Shown here piece after piece: positions 32,846 through 41,581 of a stretch of 64,000 bases of DNA. The stretch is from the NCBI RefSeq assembly GCF_014195485.1, contig NZ_JACIBU010000001.1:744001-808000 (forward strand), read 5' to 3'. Position numbers and translations under genes: made by a program. The DNA comes from Modestobacter versicolor (GTDB lineage: Bacteria > Actinomycetota > Actinomycetes > Mycobacteriales > Geodermatophilaceae). The notes beneath the pieces are model-generated. The model was not told the origin of the DNA and did not search any database. It saw only the letters and a program-made list of their open reading frames with translations. Every line of letters starts with the position of its first letter. Position 1 is the stretch's first letter.

Positions 32846-34042
32846 ATGAGCACCCACCTCCACCTCGCCGTCGCCCTGGACGGCGCCGGCTGGCACCCGG
32901 CCGCCTGGCGCGAGCCCGGCGCCCGCCCCACCGAGCTGCTCACCCCCCGGTACTGGGTCGACCTGGTCCAGGAGGCCGAGCGCGGCCTGCTCGACCTGGT
33001 GACCATCGAGGACGGGTTGTCCCTGCAGTCCACCGACCGCAGCGGCCCCGACGGCCGCACCGACCAGGTGCGCGGCCGGCTCGACGCCGTCCAGGTCGCC
33101 GCCCGGGTGGCGCCGCTGACCCGCTCGATCGGGCTGGTGCCGACCGCGGTGGTCACGCACACCGAGCCGTTCCACCTGTCCAAGGCGATCGCGACCCTCG
33201 ACTACGTCAGCACCGGCCGCGCCGGGGTCCGGGTCAAGGTCAGCGGCAGCCCCGCGGAGGCGGCCCACTTCGGCCGCCGCACCCTCCCCGAACTGGGCAG
33301 CCTCGACCCCGCCGACCCGCAGACCCAGGCGGCCCTGCGCGAGCTCTTCGACGAGGCCGCCGACTGGGTCGAGGTGCTCCGCCGGCTCTGGGACAGCTGG
33401 GAGGACGACGCGGAGATCCGGGACGTCGCGACCGGCCGGTTCGTCGACCGGGAGAAGCTGCACTACATCGACTTCGAGGGCCGGTCGTTCTCGGTGAAGG
33501 GCCCGTCGATCACCCCGCGCCCGCCGCAGGGCCAGCCGGTAGTGGCCGCCCTGGCCCACCAGGCCATCCCGTTCGAGCTGGTCGGGCGCAGCGCCGACCT
33601 CGGCTTCGTCACGCCCGCCGACCGCGCCGACGCCGGCCGGGTCGTCGGGGAGGTGCGGGCGGCGCAGCAGGCCGCCGGCCGGGCGGGGGAGACCGTGCAC
33701 GTCTGGGGTGACCTGGTCGTCTTCCTGGACGACGACGCCGCCACCGCCCGGGCCCGCCGGGAGCGGCTCGACGAGACCGCCGGCGCCGCGTACACCAGCG
33801 ACGCGCTGGTCTTCACCGGCACGCCCGCCGAGCTCGCCGACCTGCTCACCGACTGGGCCGCGGCCGGGCTGACCGGCTACCGGCTGCGTCCGGCCGCGCT
33901 GCCGCACGACCTCCGGCAGGTCACCACCGGGCTGGTCCCGGAGCTGCAGCGCCGCGGTCTGTTCCGCACCGCCTACGAGGCGGACACCCTGCGCGGCCTG
34001 CTCGGGCTGCCGCGCCCCGCCAACCGCTACGCCACTGTCTGA
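32846..34042 (+). CDS. LLM-class flavin-dependent monooxygenase (first)
   Basis: 398 aa, bacterial luciferase-like TIM barrel. LDLVTIEDGLSLQSTD, LDAVQVAARVAPLTRSIGLVPTAVVTHTEPFHLSKAIATLDYVSTGRAGV and FSVKGPSITPRPPQGQPVVAALAH are diagnostic blocks; FMNH2 is bound by the barrel. Family members oxidise organosulfur compounds, nitrilotriacetate or similar substrates. Start ATG 32846 with GGAGAG upstream. It is followed closely by a second, more canonical LLM gene and a flavin reductase, giving a complete two-component system. Confidence 0.88.
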   Translation: MSTHLHLAVALDGAGWHPAAWREPGARPTELLTPRYWVDLVQEAERGLLDLVTIEDGLSLQSTDRSGPDGRTDQVRGRLDAVQVAARVAPLTRSIGLVPTAVVTHTEPFHLSKAIATLDYVSTGRAGVRVKVSGSPAEAAHFGRRTLPELGSLDPADPQTQAALRELFDEAADWVEVLRRLWDSWEDDAEIRDVATGRFVDREKLHYIDFEGRSFSVKGPSITPRPPQGQPVVAALAHQAIPFELVGRSADLGFVTPADRADAGRVVGEVRAAQQAAGRAGETVHVWGDLVVFLDDDAATARARRERLDETAGAAYTSDALVFTGTPAELADLLTDWAAAGLTGYRLRPAALPHDLRQVTTGLVPELQRRGLFRTAYEADTLRGLLGLPRPANRYATV

Positions 34043-34052
34043 GGACGTCGAC

Positions 34053-35399
34053 ATGACCAAGCAGGTGCACCTCGCCGCGCACTTCCCCGGCGTCAACAAC
34101 ACCACCGTGTGGAGCGACCCGGCCGCCGGCAGCCACATCGAGTTCGGCTCGTTCGTCCGGTTCGCCGAGGCCGCCGAGCGCGGGAAGTTCGACTTCCTGT
34201 TCCTCGCCGAGGGCCTCCGGCTGCGCGAGCAGAACGGCGCCATCTACGACCTGGACGTCGTGGGCCGCCCGGACACCTTCACCGTGCTGGCCGCCCTGGC
34301 CGCGGTCACCGAGCACCTCGGCCTGGCCGGCACGATCAACTCCACCTTCAACGAGCCCTACGAGGTGGCCCGCCAGTTCGCCTCGCTCGACCACCTCTCC
34401 GGCGGCCGGGCGGCCTGGAACGTCGTCACCTCCTGGGACGCGTTCACCGGGGAGAACTTCCGGCGCGGGGGCTTCCTCGCCCAGGACCAGCGCTACGAGC
34501 GGGCCCGGACGTTCCTGCAGACGGTGACCGAGCTGCTGGACAGCTGGCGGGGCGACGAGGTGGTCGCCGACCAGCAGAGCGGCGTGTTCCTGGCCGACCC
34601 GGACGCCGGCCGGTTCGCGCACTCCGACGCGCACTTCGACATCGCCGGCCGGTTCGACGTCCCGCGCAGCCCGCAGGGCCGGCCGGTGGTCTTCCAGGCC
34701 GGTGACTCCGAGGAGGGCCGGGAGTTCGCGGCCTCGGCGGCCGACGCCATCTTCAGCCGGCACGGCACCAAGGAGGCCGGGCAGGCCTTCTACACCGACG
34801 TCAAGGGCCGGTTGGAGAAGTACGGCCGCCGCCGAGAGGACCTGCTGATCCTGCCGGCCGCCACCTTCGTCATCGGCGACACCGACGCCGAGGCCGCCGA
34901 GCTCGCCGCCGAGGTGCGCAAGCAGCAGGTGTCCGGGCAGACGGCGCTGCGCAAGCTCGAGGAGGTCTGGAACCGCGACCTCTCCGGCTACGACCCCGAC
35001 GGCCCGCTGCCCGAGGTCGACCCGCTGGTCGGCGAGCACACCGTGGCCAAGGGGCGGGCCAGCGTGCGGATGAACCGGGACCCGCTGGCCGTCGCGCGGG
35101 ACTGGCGCGAGCAGGCCGAGGCCAAGGGCCTGTCCATCCGCGAGCTGATGATCGAGGTCAGCAGCCGGCAGAACTTCATCGGCAGCGCCGCGACCGTGGC
35201 CGAGCAGATCGACGACCTGGTGCAGTCCGACGCCAGCGACGGGTTCATCCTCGTCCCGCACCTGACCCCCGGCGGGCTCGACCCGTTCGTCGACGCCGTC
35301 GTCCCGCTGCTGCAGGAGCGCGGCGTGTACCGCACCGAGTACCCGGGGACGACGCTGCGCGACAACCTGGGCCTGCCGCCGCTCGGGGCCCCGGCGTGA
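34053..35399 (+). CDS. LLM-class monooxygenase, NtaA/SnaA/DszA family (second)
   Basis: 448 aa, the usual length of the NtaA/SnaA/DszA group. Characteristic blocks: FDFLFLAEGLRLRE, TINSTFNEPYEVARQFASLDHLSGGRAAWNVVTSWD, ENFRRGGFLAQDQRYERA and GRPVVFQAGDSEEGREFAA. Such enzymes use FMNH2 and O2 to oxidise sulfones, sulfonates or chelators. In this locus they probably release sulfur from an organic compound. Spaced 10 bp from the first LLM gene and overlapping the reductase by four bases. Confidence 0.92.
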   Translation: MTKQVHLAAHFPGVNNTTVWSDPAAGSHIEFGSFVRFAEAAERGKFDFLFLAEGLRLREQNGAIYDLDVVGRPDTFTVLAALAAVTEHLGLAGTINSTFNEPYEVARQFASLDHLSGGRAAWNVVTSWDAFTGENFRRGGFLAQDQRYERARTFLQTVTELLDSWRGDEVVADQQSGVFLADPDAGRFAHSDAHFDIAGRFDVPRSPQGRPVVFQAGDSEEGREFAASAADAIFSRHGTKEAGQAFYTDVKGRLEKYGRRREDLLILPAATFVIGDTDAEAAELAAEVRKQQVSGQTALRKLEEVWNRDLSGYDPDGPLPEVDPLVGEHTVAKGRASVRMNRDPLAVARDWREQAEAKGLSIRELMIEVSSRQNFIGSAATVAEQIDDLVQSDASDGFILVPHLTPGGLDPFVDAVVPLLQERGVYRTEYPGTTLRDNLGLPPLGAPA

Positions 35400-35887
35400 G
35401 CGCCGAGCTGGCCACGGGGCTGGCCGCGGAGTTCCGGGCGGTGATGGCCGGGGTCGCCACGCCGGTCTCGGTGGTCACCACCCTCACTGACGGGCACCCG
35501 CACGGGACGACGGTGAGCGCGTTCGCGTCGCTGTCGATGGCGCCGCCGATGGTGCTGGTCTCGCTGGACCGGGGCTCGGAGCTGCTCGCCCGGCTGGGGC
35601 ACGGCAGCGTGTTCGGGGTCAACGTGCTCGGCAGCGACCAGGCCTCGCTCGCGCTGGCGTTCGCCCGCAAGGGCAGCGACAAGTTCGCCGGCGTGCGGTG
35701 GTCGGACGACGCGGGCGCGCCGCGGCTGGCCGGCAGCCCGGGCTGGCTGGCCTGCACCGTCACCCAGCTGGTCGAGGGCGGTGACCACGTGATCGTGCTG
35801 GGCGAGGTGCAGCGCGCGGCGACCACCGCCGCGGCGCCGCTGACCTACCACGCCCGCACGTTCGGCACGCACGCCGCGGCGTCGTGA
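35396..35887 (+). CDS. Flavin reductase (HpaC/DszD-like)
   Basis: 163 aa. FRAVMAGVATPVSVVTTLTDGHPHGTTVSAFASLSMAPPMVLVSLDRGSELL is the FMN-binding split barrel of the HpaC family, and the C-terminal YHARTFGTH completes it. It reduces FMN with NAD(P)H for the two LLM monooxygenases. The GTG start is inside the stop of the upstream gene, showing tight coupling. Last gene of the operon; a direct repeat of GTCTGAC (35892-35898 and 35902-35908) follows before chrA. Confidence 0.92.
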   Translation: MSAELATGLAAEFRAVMAGVATPVSVVTTLTDGHPHGTTVSAFASLSMAPPMVLVSLDRGSELLARLGHGSVFGVNVLGSDQASLALAFARKGSDKFAGVRWSDDAGAPRLAGSPGWLACTVTQLVEGGDHVIVLGEVQRAATTAAAPLTYHARTFGTHAAAS

Positions 35888-35937
35888 CGGGGTCTGACAT
35901 CGTCTGACCCTCGCACCACCGACCCGACGGAGACGCC

Positions 35938-37326
35938 GTGCCCAGCGACGCCCCTGCCTCCCCGCCCGCCACCCCGGGGGAGACCGTGCCGCTGCGCACG
36001 GCGACCCGGGCGTGGTTCCTCATCTCGCTGCAGACCTTCGGTGGGCCGGCCGGCCAGATCGCGGTGATGCAGCGGACGCTCGTCGACGAGCAGCGCTGGA
36101 TCGGGCAGCGCCGGTTCCTGCACGCGATGAACTACTGCATGCTGCTGCCCGGCCCGGAGGCGCAGCAGCTGGCGACCTACGTGGGGTGGCTGCTCAACGG
36201 CGTCCGCGGCGGGCTGATCGCCGGTGGGCTGTTCGTGCTGCCCGGCGTGGTCGCGCTGCTGGCGCTGTCCGGGGTGTACGTGGCCTACGGCGACACGACC
36301 GCGGTCGGTGCGGTGTTCGCCGGGCTCGCCCCCGCGGTCGTGGCGATCGTCGTCCAGGCGGTGGTCCGGGTGGCCAAGCGGGCGCTGAACAGCACCGCGC
36401 TGGTGGCCATCGCGGTGGCTGCCTTCCTCGCGCTCGCGCTGTTCGGGGTGCCGTTCCCGGTCGTCGTCGCGCTCGCCGGGGTGGCCGGCTGGGCGCTGGC
36501 CCGGCGGCGTCCCGGGTCGGTGCCCGAGGGGCCCACCGACAGCGCCGACGACGGCCCGGCACCGGTGATCAGCGACGACGTGCTGCACACCGAGCGGCCC
36601 TCCACCCGGCGCAGCGTGCGGGTGCTGGTGATCGGCCTGCTGGTGTGGAGCGCGCCGGTGCTCGCGGTGCTGCTGCTCACCGGCCGGGACAGCGTCTTCG
36701 CCCAGCAGGGGCTGTTCTTCTCCGGGGCCGCGGTGGTGACCTTCGGCGGCGCGTACGCGGTGCTGGCCTACGTCGCCCAGCAGGCGGTGCAGGTCTACGG
36801 CTGGCTGGCGCCGGGGGAGATGGTGCGCGGTCTGGCGCTCGCCGAGACCACCCCCGGGCCGCTGATCATGGTCGTGCAGTTCGTCGCGTTCCTCGGCGCC
36901 TACCGCGACCCGGGGTCCCTGGACCCCTGGGTCGCCGCGGTCCTCGGCTCGTTCCTGGTCGTCTGGGTGACCTTCGTGCCCAGCTTCCTGTTCGTGCTGC
37001 TCGGCGCGCCGTACATGGAGCGGCTGCGGGGCAACCGGTCGCTGTCGGCGGCGCTGACCGGGATCACCGCCGCGGTGGTCGGGGTGATCGCCAACCTGGG
37101 CCTCTACTTCGCGGTGCACACGCTGTTCCGCGACACCGTCTCCGTCGACGCGTCGGTGCTGGCGCTCGAGCTCCCCGACCTCACCGAGCCGCGCTGGGTG
37201 GCGTTCGCGATCGCCGCGGTCGCCGCCGTCCTGCTGTTCCGGGTGAAGTGGTCGGTGCTGCGGACGCTGGGTGTCTGCGCCGCCCTCGGGCTCGTCGCCG
37301 GGCTGGCCGGGCTGCCGGTCGGCTAG
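35938..37326 (+). CDS. chrA: Chromate transporter
   Basis: 462 aa bidomain CHR protein. The first half contains FLISLQTFGGPAGQIAVMQRTLVDEQRWIGQRRFLHAMNYCMLLPGPEAQQLATYVGWLLNG, the second FSGAAVVTFGGAYAVLAYV and APGEMVRGLALAETTPGPLIMVVQFVAFLGA. About ten membrane segments. It exports chromate (possibly sulfate-coupled) across the cytoplasmic membrane. GTG start. The stop UAG shares the palindrome CTAG with the UAG of the convergent antiporter gene. Confidence 0.93.
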   Translation: MPSDAPASPPATPGETVPLRTATRAWFLISLQTFGGPAGQIAVMQRTLVDEQRWIGQRRFLHAMNYCMLLPGPEAQQLATYVGWLLNGVRGGLIAGGLFVLPGVVALLALSGVYVAYGDTTAVGAVFAGLAPAVVAIVVQAVVRVAKRALNSTALVAIAVAAFLALALFGVPFPVVVALAGVAGWALARRRPGSVPEGPTDSADDGPAPVISDDVLHTERPSTRRSVRVLVIGLLVWSAPVLAVLLLTGRDSVFAQQGLFFSGAAVVTFGGAYAVLAYVAQQAVQVYGWLAPGEMVRGLALAETTPGPLIMVVQFVAFLGAYRDPGSLDPWVAAVLGSFLVVWVTFVPSFLFVLLGAPYMERLRGNRSLSAALTGITAAVVGVIANLGLYFAVHTLFRDTVSVDASVLALELPDLTEPRWVAFAIAAVAAVLLFRVKWSVLRTLGVCAALGLVAGLAGLPVG

Positions 37327-38984
37327 CGCTCGCGGGCGGGCAGCAGGCCCTCCTCGTGGTCCAGCTCGCGCTCCAGGATCCGCAGCCCCTCGTCGGGCAG
37401 CCGCGCGCCGTCGCGCCAGCGCAGCAGCTCCTCGCGCTGGGCGGCGATCACCGCGCGGCGCAGCCGCAGCGCCGCCTCGTAGGTGGGGGACAGCGGGATG
37501 TCGCCGCCCTCGGCGCTGCTCAGCACGTCCAGCCGCTTGCGGTAGCGGTCCAGCCGGCCGCTCAGCTGCGCCCGCAGGTAGCCGATCGCCTGGTCGTCGA
37601 CGGCGTCGTGCTCCTCCGACTGCAGCGACTCCAGCCGGGCCAGCCCGGCCTCTGCCGCGGCGATCCGGGCCTGGTTGCGCAGCCGCGCCTCGTCGGCCTG
37701 GTCGGCGCGGCAGCCCAGGGCCCGCACCAGCGGGGCGAAGGTGACGCCCTGCCCGACCAGGGTGACCAGCACCGCCAGGAACGCGCAGAACAGCAGCAGG
37801 TCGCGGTCGGGGAACGGCGCGCCGCTGTCGGTGACCAGCGGCAGCGTGAAGATCGCGGCCAGGCTGATCACCCCGCGGGTACCGGCCCAGCTGAGCACCA
37901 CGATCTCGCGGATGCTGAGCCGGCCGCTGAACGGCCCGGTCGGCGGGCCGTCGTCCGCGTCGTCCATCTCCTGCCCACCGAGCTGGCTGTGCGCCCAGCG
38001 CGGCAGCGACTCGGTGAGCAGCAGCCACAGCGGCCGGACGAGCAGCACGCAGCCCACGGTGATCGCGGCCGCGGTGACGATCGTGGAGGTCTCGTACTGG
38101 CCCAGCCCACGGATCACGGTGGGCAGCTGCTGGCCGATGAGCAGGAAGACGATGCCCTCGAGCAGGAAGTCGACCAGCCGCCAGACGGCGTCGGTCTGCA
38201 GCCGGCTGGCCCCCGACGTCCAGTACGGGGTGTTGTGCCCGATGACCAGGCCGGCGACGACCACGGCCAGCACGCCGGAGACGTGCACCGCCTCGCCCAG
38301 CAGGTAGGCGACGAACGGGGTGGCCAGCGAGATGGCGTTGGAGGACAGCGGGTCGCGGCGGAGCCGGCGCAGCGGGCGGACGCCGTAGGCCACCACCAGG
38401 CCGGCGGCGACGCCGCCCGCGGCGGCGATGACGAACTCGCCGACGGCGGCCGGGGTGGAGAAGCCGTCGCCCTGGGCGGCGGTGACCGCGACGGTGAGCA
38501 GGGTGAGCGCGGTCGCGTCGTTGAGCAGCCCCTCGCCCTGGATGAGGGTGATCAGCCGGGGCGGCAGGCCGACCTTGCGGCCCACCGACAGCGCCGCCAC
38601 CGGGTCCGGCGGGGCGACGGCCGCGCCCAGCGCGATGCCCGCCGCCAGCGTCGCGCCGGTGACGAACAGCGCGAAGCCGGCCCCGATCAGCACCGCGGTG
38701 ACCAGCACCAGCAGCACCGACAGGCTGACCACCGTGCGCAGGTTGCGCCGGATCGCGGTGAGCGAGGAGTCCAGCGCTGCGCTGTAGAGCAGCGGCGGCA
38801 GCACCAGGGTGAGCACGAGGTGCGGGTCGAGCGTCACGTTCGGCCCGGGCAGGAAGGCGTAGCCGATGCCCGCCAGGGTGAGCAGCGCCGCCGCCGGCAG
38901 CCCGGTGTGGTCGGCGACCCAGCGCACCGCGACGATCACCGCCACCGCGCCGAGGACCAGCAGCAACATCGTCTCGGCGCTCAC
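37323..38984 (-). CDS. Na+/H+ antiporter (CPA1 family)
   Basis: 553 aa. Twelve or so membrane segments in the first 400 residues: LPPLLYSAALDSSL, the ion-binding EGLLNDATALTLL helix and SWAGTRGVISLAA are hallmark CPA1 motifs. A cytoplasmic C-terminal part follows, with RLESLQSEEHDAVDDQAIGYLRAQL and long charged helices. It exchanges Na+ (or K+) for protons for pH and salt balance. It converges on chrA and overlaps it by four bases, both ending in UAG. Confidence 0.92.
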   Translation of the reverse strand: MSAETMLLLVLGAVAVIVAVRWVADHTGLPAAALLTLAGIGYAFLPGPNVTLDPHLVLTLVLPPLLYSAALDSSLTAIRRNLRTVVSLSVLLVLVTAVLIGAGFALFVTGATLAAGIALGAAVAPPDPVAALSVGRKVGLPPRLITLIQGEGLLNDATALTLLTVAVTAAQGDGFSTPAAVGEFVIAAAGGVAAGLVVAYGVRPLRRLRRDPLSSNAISLATPFVAYLLGEAVHVSGVLAVVVAGLVIGHNTPYWTSGASRLQTDAVWRLVDFLLEGIVFLLIGQQLPTVIRGLGQYETSTIVTAAAITVGCVLLVRPLWLLLTESLPRWAHSQLGGQEMDDADDGPPTGPFSGRLSIREIVVLSWAGTRGVISLAAIFTLPLVTDSGAPFPDRDLLLFCAFLAVLVTLVGQGVTFAPLVRALGCRADQADEARLRNQARIAAAEAGLARLESLQSEEHDAVDDQAIGYLRAQLSGRLDRYRKRLDVLSSAEGGDIPLSPTYEAALRLRRAVIAAQREELLRWRDGARLPDEGLRILERELDHEEGLLPARER

Positions 38985-39030
38985 CCGGTCAGTCTCCCCG
39001 ACCGGGTGCCGCGCTCCGGGGAGGTGTGGG

Positions 39031-39993
39031 TCAGCGGCGGGCGGCCGCCAGCTCCGCGGCGGTCGGCGGGTCGGCGCCGGCGCGGGTGCAGGCCAGCGCC
39101 GCGGCGAGGGCGGCGTCGTCGAGCAGCGGCGCCAGCTCGTCGTCCGGCAGGCCGGCGAGCGCGTCGTGGGTCAGCGTCCCGGTGCGCACCAGCCCGGAGA
39201 ACAGCGCGGCGGCCAGGGTGTCGCCGGCGCCGACGGTGTCCACGACGGCGACCGCCGGGGGCTGCCGGCGGAGCAGCGGCCGGCCGGGGCGGGCGGCCCG
39301 CAGCGGCGCACCGCCGTCGGTGACCACGACCAGCGCCGGCCCGTCGTCGGCCCAGCGCAGCGCGGCCTCGTCCAGGTCCGCGCCGGGCTCGAGCCACTCG
39401 AGGTCCTCGGCGCTCACCTTGACCAGGTCGGCGGTGCGGCGCAGCTCCTCGATCCGCGCCCGGACGGCGTCCTCGTCGCCCATCAGCGAGGCGCGGACGT
39501 TCGGGTCGAAGCTGACCAGCGCGCTGCCCTCGGCGCGCACCCGGCGCACCAGCCCGGCGATGGCGTCCGACCCGGGCGGCGTCCAGCTGGAGATGGAGCC
39601 GATGTGCACGACCCGGGTGCCGGCCGGCCAGTCGCGGGCCAGCTCCTCGGGGGTCCACTGCCAGTCCGCGGCGCCGACGGTGTGGAAGGAGTAGCCGGCC
39701 GACCCGTCGTCCCGCAGCTCGACCACGGCCAGGCTCACCGGCTCAGGCGCGTCGACCATCGCGTCGGTGGCCACGCCGTTGCGGGCTGCGTGCCCGCGCA
39801 GCAGCGAGCCGAACGGCCCGGGGCCCACCCGGGACATCAGGTGCACCTCGTTGCCCAGGCGGGCGGCGGCGACGGCGACGTTGAGCGCGTTGCCGCCGGG
39901 GAAGGCGGTGTACTGCGGTGCGCCGGCACCGGCACCGGCGGCCACCGGGATGAGGTCGACGACGAGCTCGCCACAGACGGTGATCACGGCCAC
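39031..39993 (-). CDS. PfkB-family carbohydrate kinase (fructokinase-like)
   Basis: 320 aa from GTG 39993. Ribokinase fold: CGELVVDLIP at the N-terminus, FPGGNALNVAVAAARLG (substrate-binding PfkB signature 1), FDPNVRASLM, and DTVGAGDTLAAALFSG holding the catalytic Asp and anion hole (signature 2). It phosphorylates a sugar, probably fructose, with ATP. Stands alone; the 173-bp gap to the divergent DUF4956 gene shows no motif I can assign. Confidence 0.88.
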   Translation of the reverse strand: MAVITVCGELVVDLIPVAAGAGAGAPQYTAFPGGNALNVAVAAARLGNEVHLMSRVGPGPFGSLLRGHAARNGVATDAMVDAPEPVSLAVVELRDDGSAGYSFHTVGAADWQWTPEELARDWPAGTRVVHIGSISSWTPPGSDAIAGLVRRVRAEGSALVSFDPNVRASLMGDEDAVRARIEELRRTADLVKVSAEDLEWLEPGADLDEAALRWADDGPALVVVTDGGAPLRAARPGRPLLRRQPPAVAVVDTVGAGDTLAAALFSGLVRTGTLTHDALAGLPDDELAPLLDDAALAAALACTRAGADPPTAAELAAARR

Positions 39994-40166
39994 ACGGTAG
40001 CTGCGGGCTCGTGCGCGGTCGCAGCGCCCGGGGAGCACGCACAGCGACGGCACAGCGGACGACCAGTACCGGGACATCGGCCGCCGGTTCCCTGAGGCCT
40101 GCGCGTCGCCGTGCGTCCACCGCACGGCCGTCGCGGGTCCACTGAACCGTCACCCGAGGGAAGCCG

Positions 40167-40790
40167 ATGTCCCCGTTCCTCCTGCCCGCCGCCGACCTCG
40201 TCGCGATCACCCTGCTGACGTTCGGCGTCTACTTCCCCCGGCACCGCCGGCGCGACCTGGTGGTCGCCTACCTGGCGGTCAACGTCGGCGTGCTCGCCGT
40301 CGCGAGCGTGCTGGCCGACAGCACGGTCGGCGCGGGGCTGGGGCTGGGGCTGTTCGGGGTGCTGTCGATCATCCGGCTGCGCTCGACCGAGCTGGACCAG
40401 CACGAGGTCGCCTACTACTTCTCCGCGCTCGCCCTCGGCCTGCTCGGCGGGCTCGGCTCCACCTCCGCGCTGCCGCTGATGGCCCTGGTCGTCGCCGTGC
40501 TGTACCTGGCCGGGCACCCGCGGCTGCTCCGCCGGCACCGCCAGCACGCGATGGTGCTGGACCGCGCCTTCACCGACGAGGCAGCGCTCACCGCGCACCT
40601 GGAGGGCGTGCTCGGCGCCCGGGTGCACCAGGTGACCGTGCAGCGGGTCGACCTGGTGAACGACACCACGCTGGTCGACGTCCGGTACCAGGCGGTCGAC
40701 CGGCTCGGTGAGCACCGGGCGGCGGCCGTCGCCGCCGGGTTCCCGGCCGGCACCGCCGCCCCGGCCCCGCTCGGCTCGGTCGCCCGGTGA
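40167..40790 (+). CDS. DUF4956 membrane protein
   Basis: 207 aa. Four N-terminal membrane segments (about residues 5-23, 28-48, 55-75, 90-115) lead into a cytoplasmic domain. The conserved FGVLSIIRLRSTELDQHEVAYYFSALALGLL is the DUF4956 signature. In many bacteria this gene precedes a VTC-domain polyphosphate polymerase, as here, where the VTC gene overlaps it by four bases. Likely a membrane partner of that enzyme. Confidence 0.88.
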   Translation: MSPFLLPAADLVAITLLTFGVYFPRHRRRDLVVAYLAVNVGVLAVASVLADSTVGAGLGLGLFGVLSIIRLRSTELDQHEVAYYFSALALGLLGGLGSTSALPLMALVVAVLYLAGHPRLLRRHRQHAMVLDRAFTDEAALTAHLEGVLGARVHQVTVQRVDLVNDTTLVDVRYQAVDRLGEHRAAAVAAGFPAGTAAPAPLGSVAR

Positions 40791-41581
40791 CGGCGCTCGC
40801 CGCCGTCGCCGGCCTCGCGCCGATCACGCTCGAGGAGCTGGTCGAGCAGGCCGCGCTGCAGACCCGGGTCGACCGCAAGTACGTCGTGCCGGTCACCGTC
40901 GCCGAGCAGCTCGTGGCCGGGCTGGCCGGCTGCGCCCGGGTGCTGGACGTCGGCGGTCGCCGCGACCTCGGGTACGCCTCGCTGTACTTCGACACCCCCG
41001 AGCTGACCAGCTACCTGCTGGCCGCGCGGGGCCGGCGGCGCCGGTTCAAGGTCCGCCGCCGCACCTACGCCGACACCGGGCAGTCGTTCCTGGAGGTGAA
41101 GACCCGCGGCGGCCGGGGCTGCACCGTCAAGGAGCGGACGCCGGACGACGACGGGCACGCCCTCGCCCTGGACGCGGCCGGTCGGCGGTTCGTCGACGAG
41201 GTGCTCGGCCGCGCCGGGATCGACCCGGTCGCCGCCGAGCTGGTGCCGGTGCTCACCACCCGGTACGAGCGCACGACCCTGCTCCTCCCCGCACCCGCCA
41301 GCCGGGTCACCGTCGACACCGGTCTGCGCTGGGCCGTCCCCGGCGGCCCCGACCTCGGGCTGCCCGGGCTGGCGATCGTCGAGACCAAGTCCAGCTCGAC
41401 GCCGTCGGTCGCCGACCGCCGGCTGTGGCGGGCCGGCCACCGCCCCAGCCGGGTCTCCAAGTACGGCACCGGACTGGCCGCGCTGCACGAGCACCTGCCG
41501 GCCAACAGGTGGCACCCGGTGCTGCGCCGGCACTTCGACCCCGACCCCACCCCGACTCCCCAGGAGCGCACCGCCTCATGA
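40787..41581 (+). CDS. VTC-domain polyphosphate polymerase-like protein
   Basis: 264 aa. VTC tunnel fold: TRVDRKYVVP, LYFDTPELTSY, RRRFKVRRRTY, SFLEVKTRGGRG, LTTRYERTTLLL, VTVDTGL and IVETKSSS give the alternating basic and acidic residues that bind triphosphate and metal in the catalytic tunnel. It probably makes polyphosphate from ATP at the membrane, with DUF4956 as partner. Coupled by GTGA and ATGA overlaps to both neighbours. Confidence 0.88.
   Translation: MTALAAVAGLAPITLEELVEQAALQTRVDRKYVVPVTVAEQLVAGLAGCARVLDVGGRRDLGYASLYFDTPELTSYLLAARGRRRRFKVRRRTYADTGQSFLEVKTRGGRGCTVKERTPDDDGHALALDAAGRRFVDEVLGRAGIDPVAAELVPVLTTRYERTTLLLPAPASRVTVDTGLRWAVPGGPDLGLPGLAIVETKSSSTPSVADRRLWRAGHRPSRVSKYGTGLAALHEHLPANRWHPVLRRHFDPDPTPTPQERTAS

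Noticed and set aside
35892..35908. GTCTGAC direct repeat before chrA as an operator
   Set aside because: Two 7-bp copies with 10-bp spacing are suggestive, but too short to assign and no regulator gene is adjacent.
35845..38028. 727-codon minus-strand frame over chrA
   Set aside because: Antisense shadow in the third-position GC frame; the real genes on both strands have clear families.
36012..39323. 1103-codon open frame on the plus strand
   Set aside because: Shadow frame across chrA and the antiporter; Arg/Gly/Ala-rich composition with no domain, as expected from high GC.
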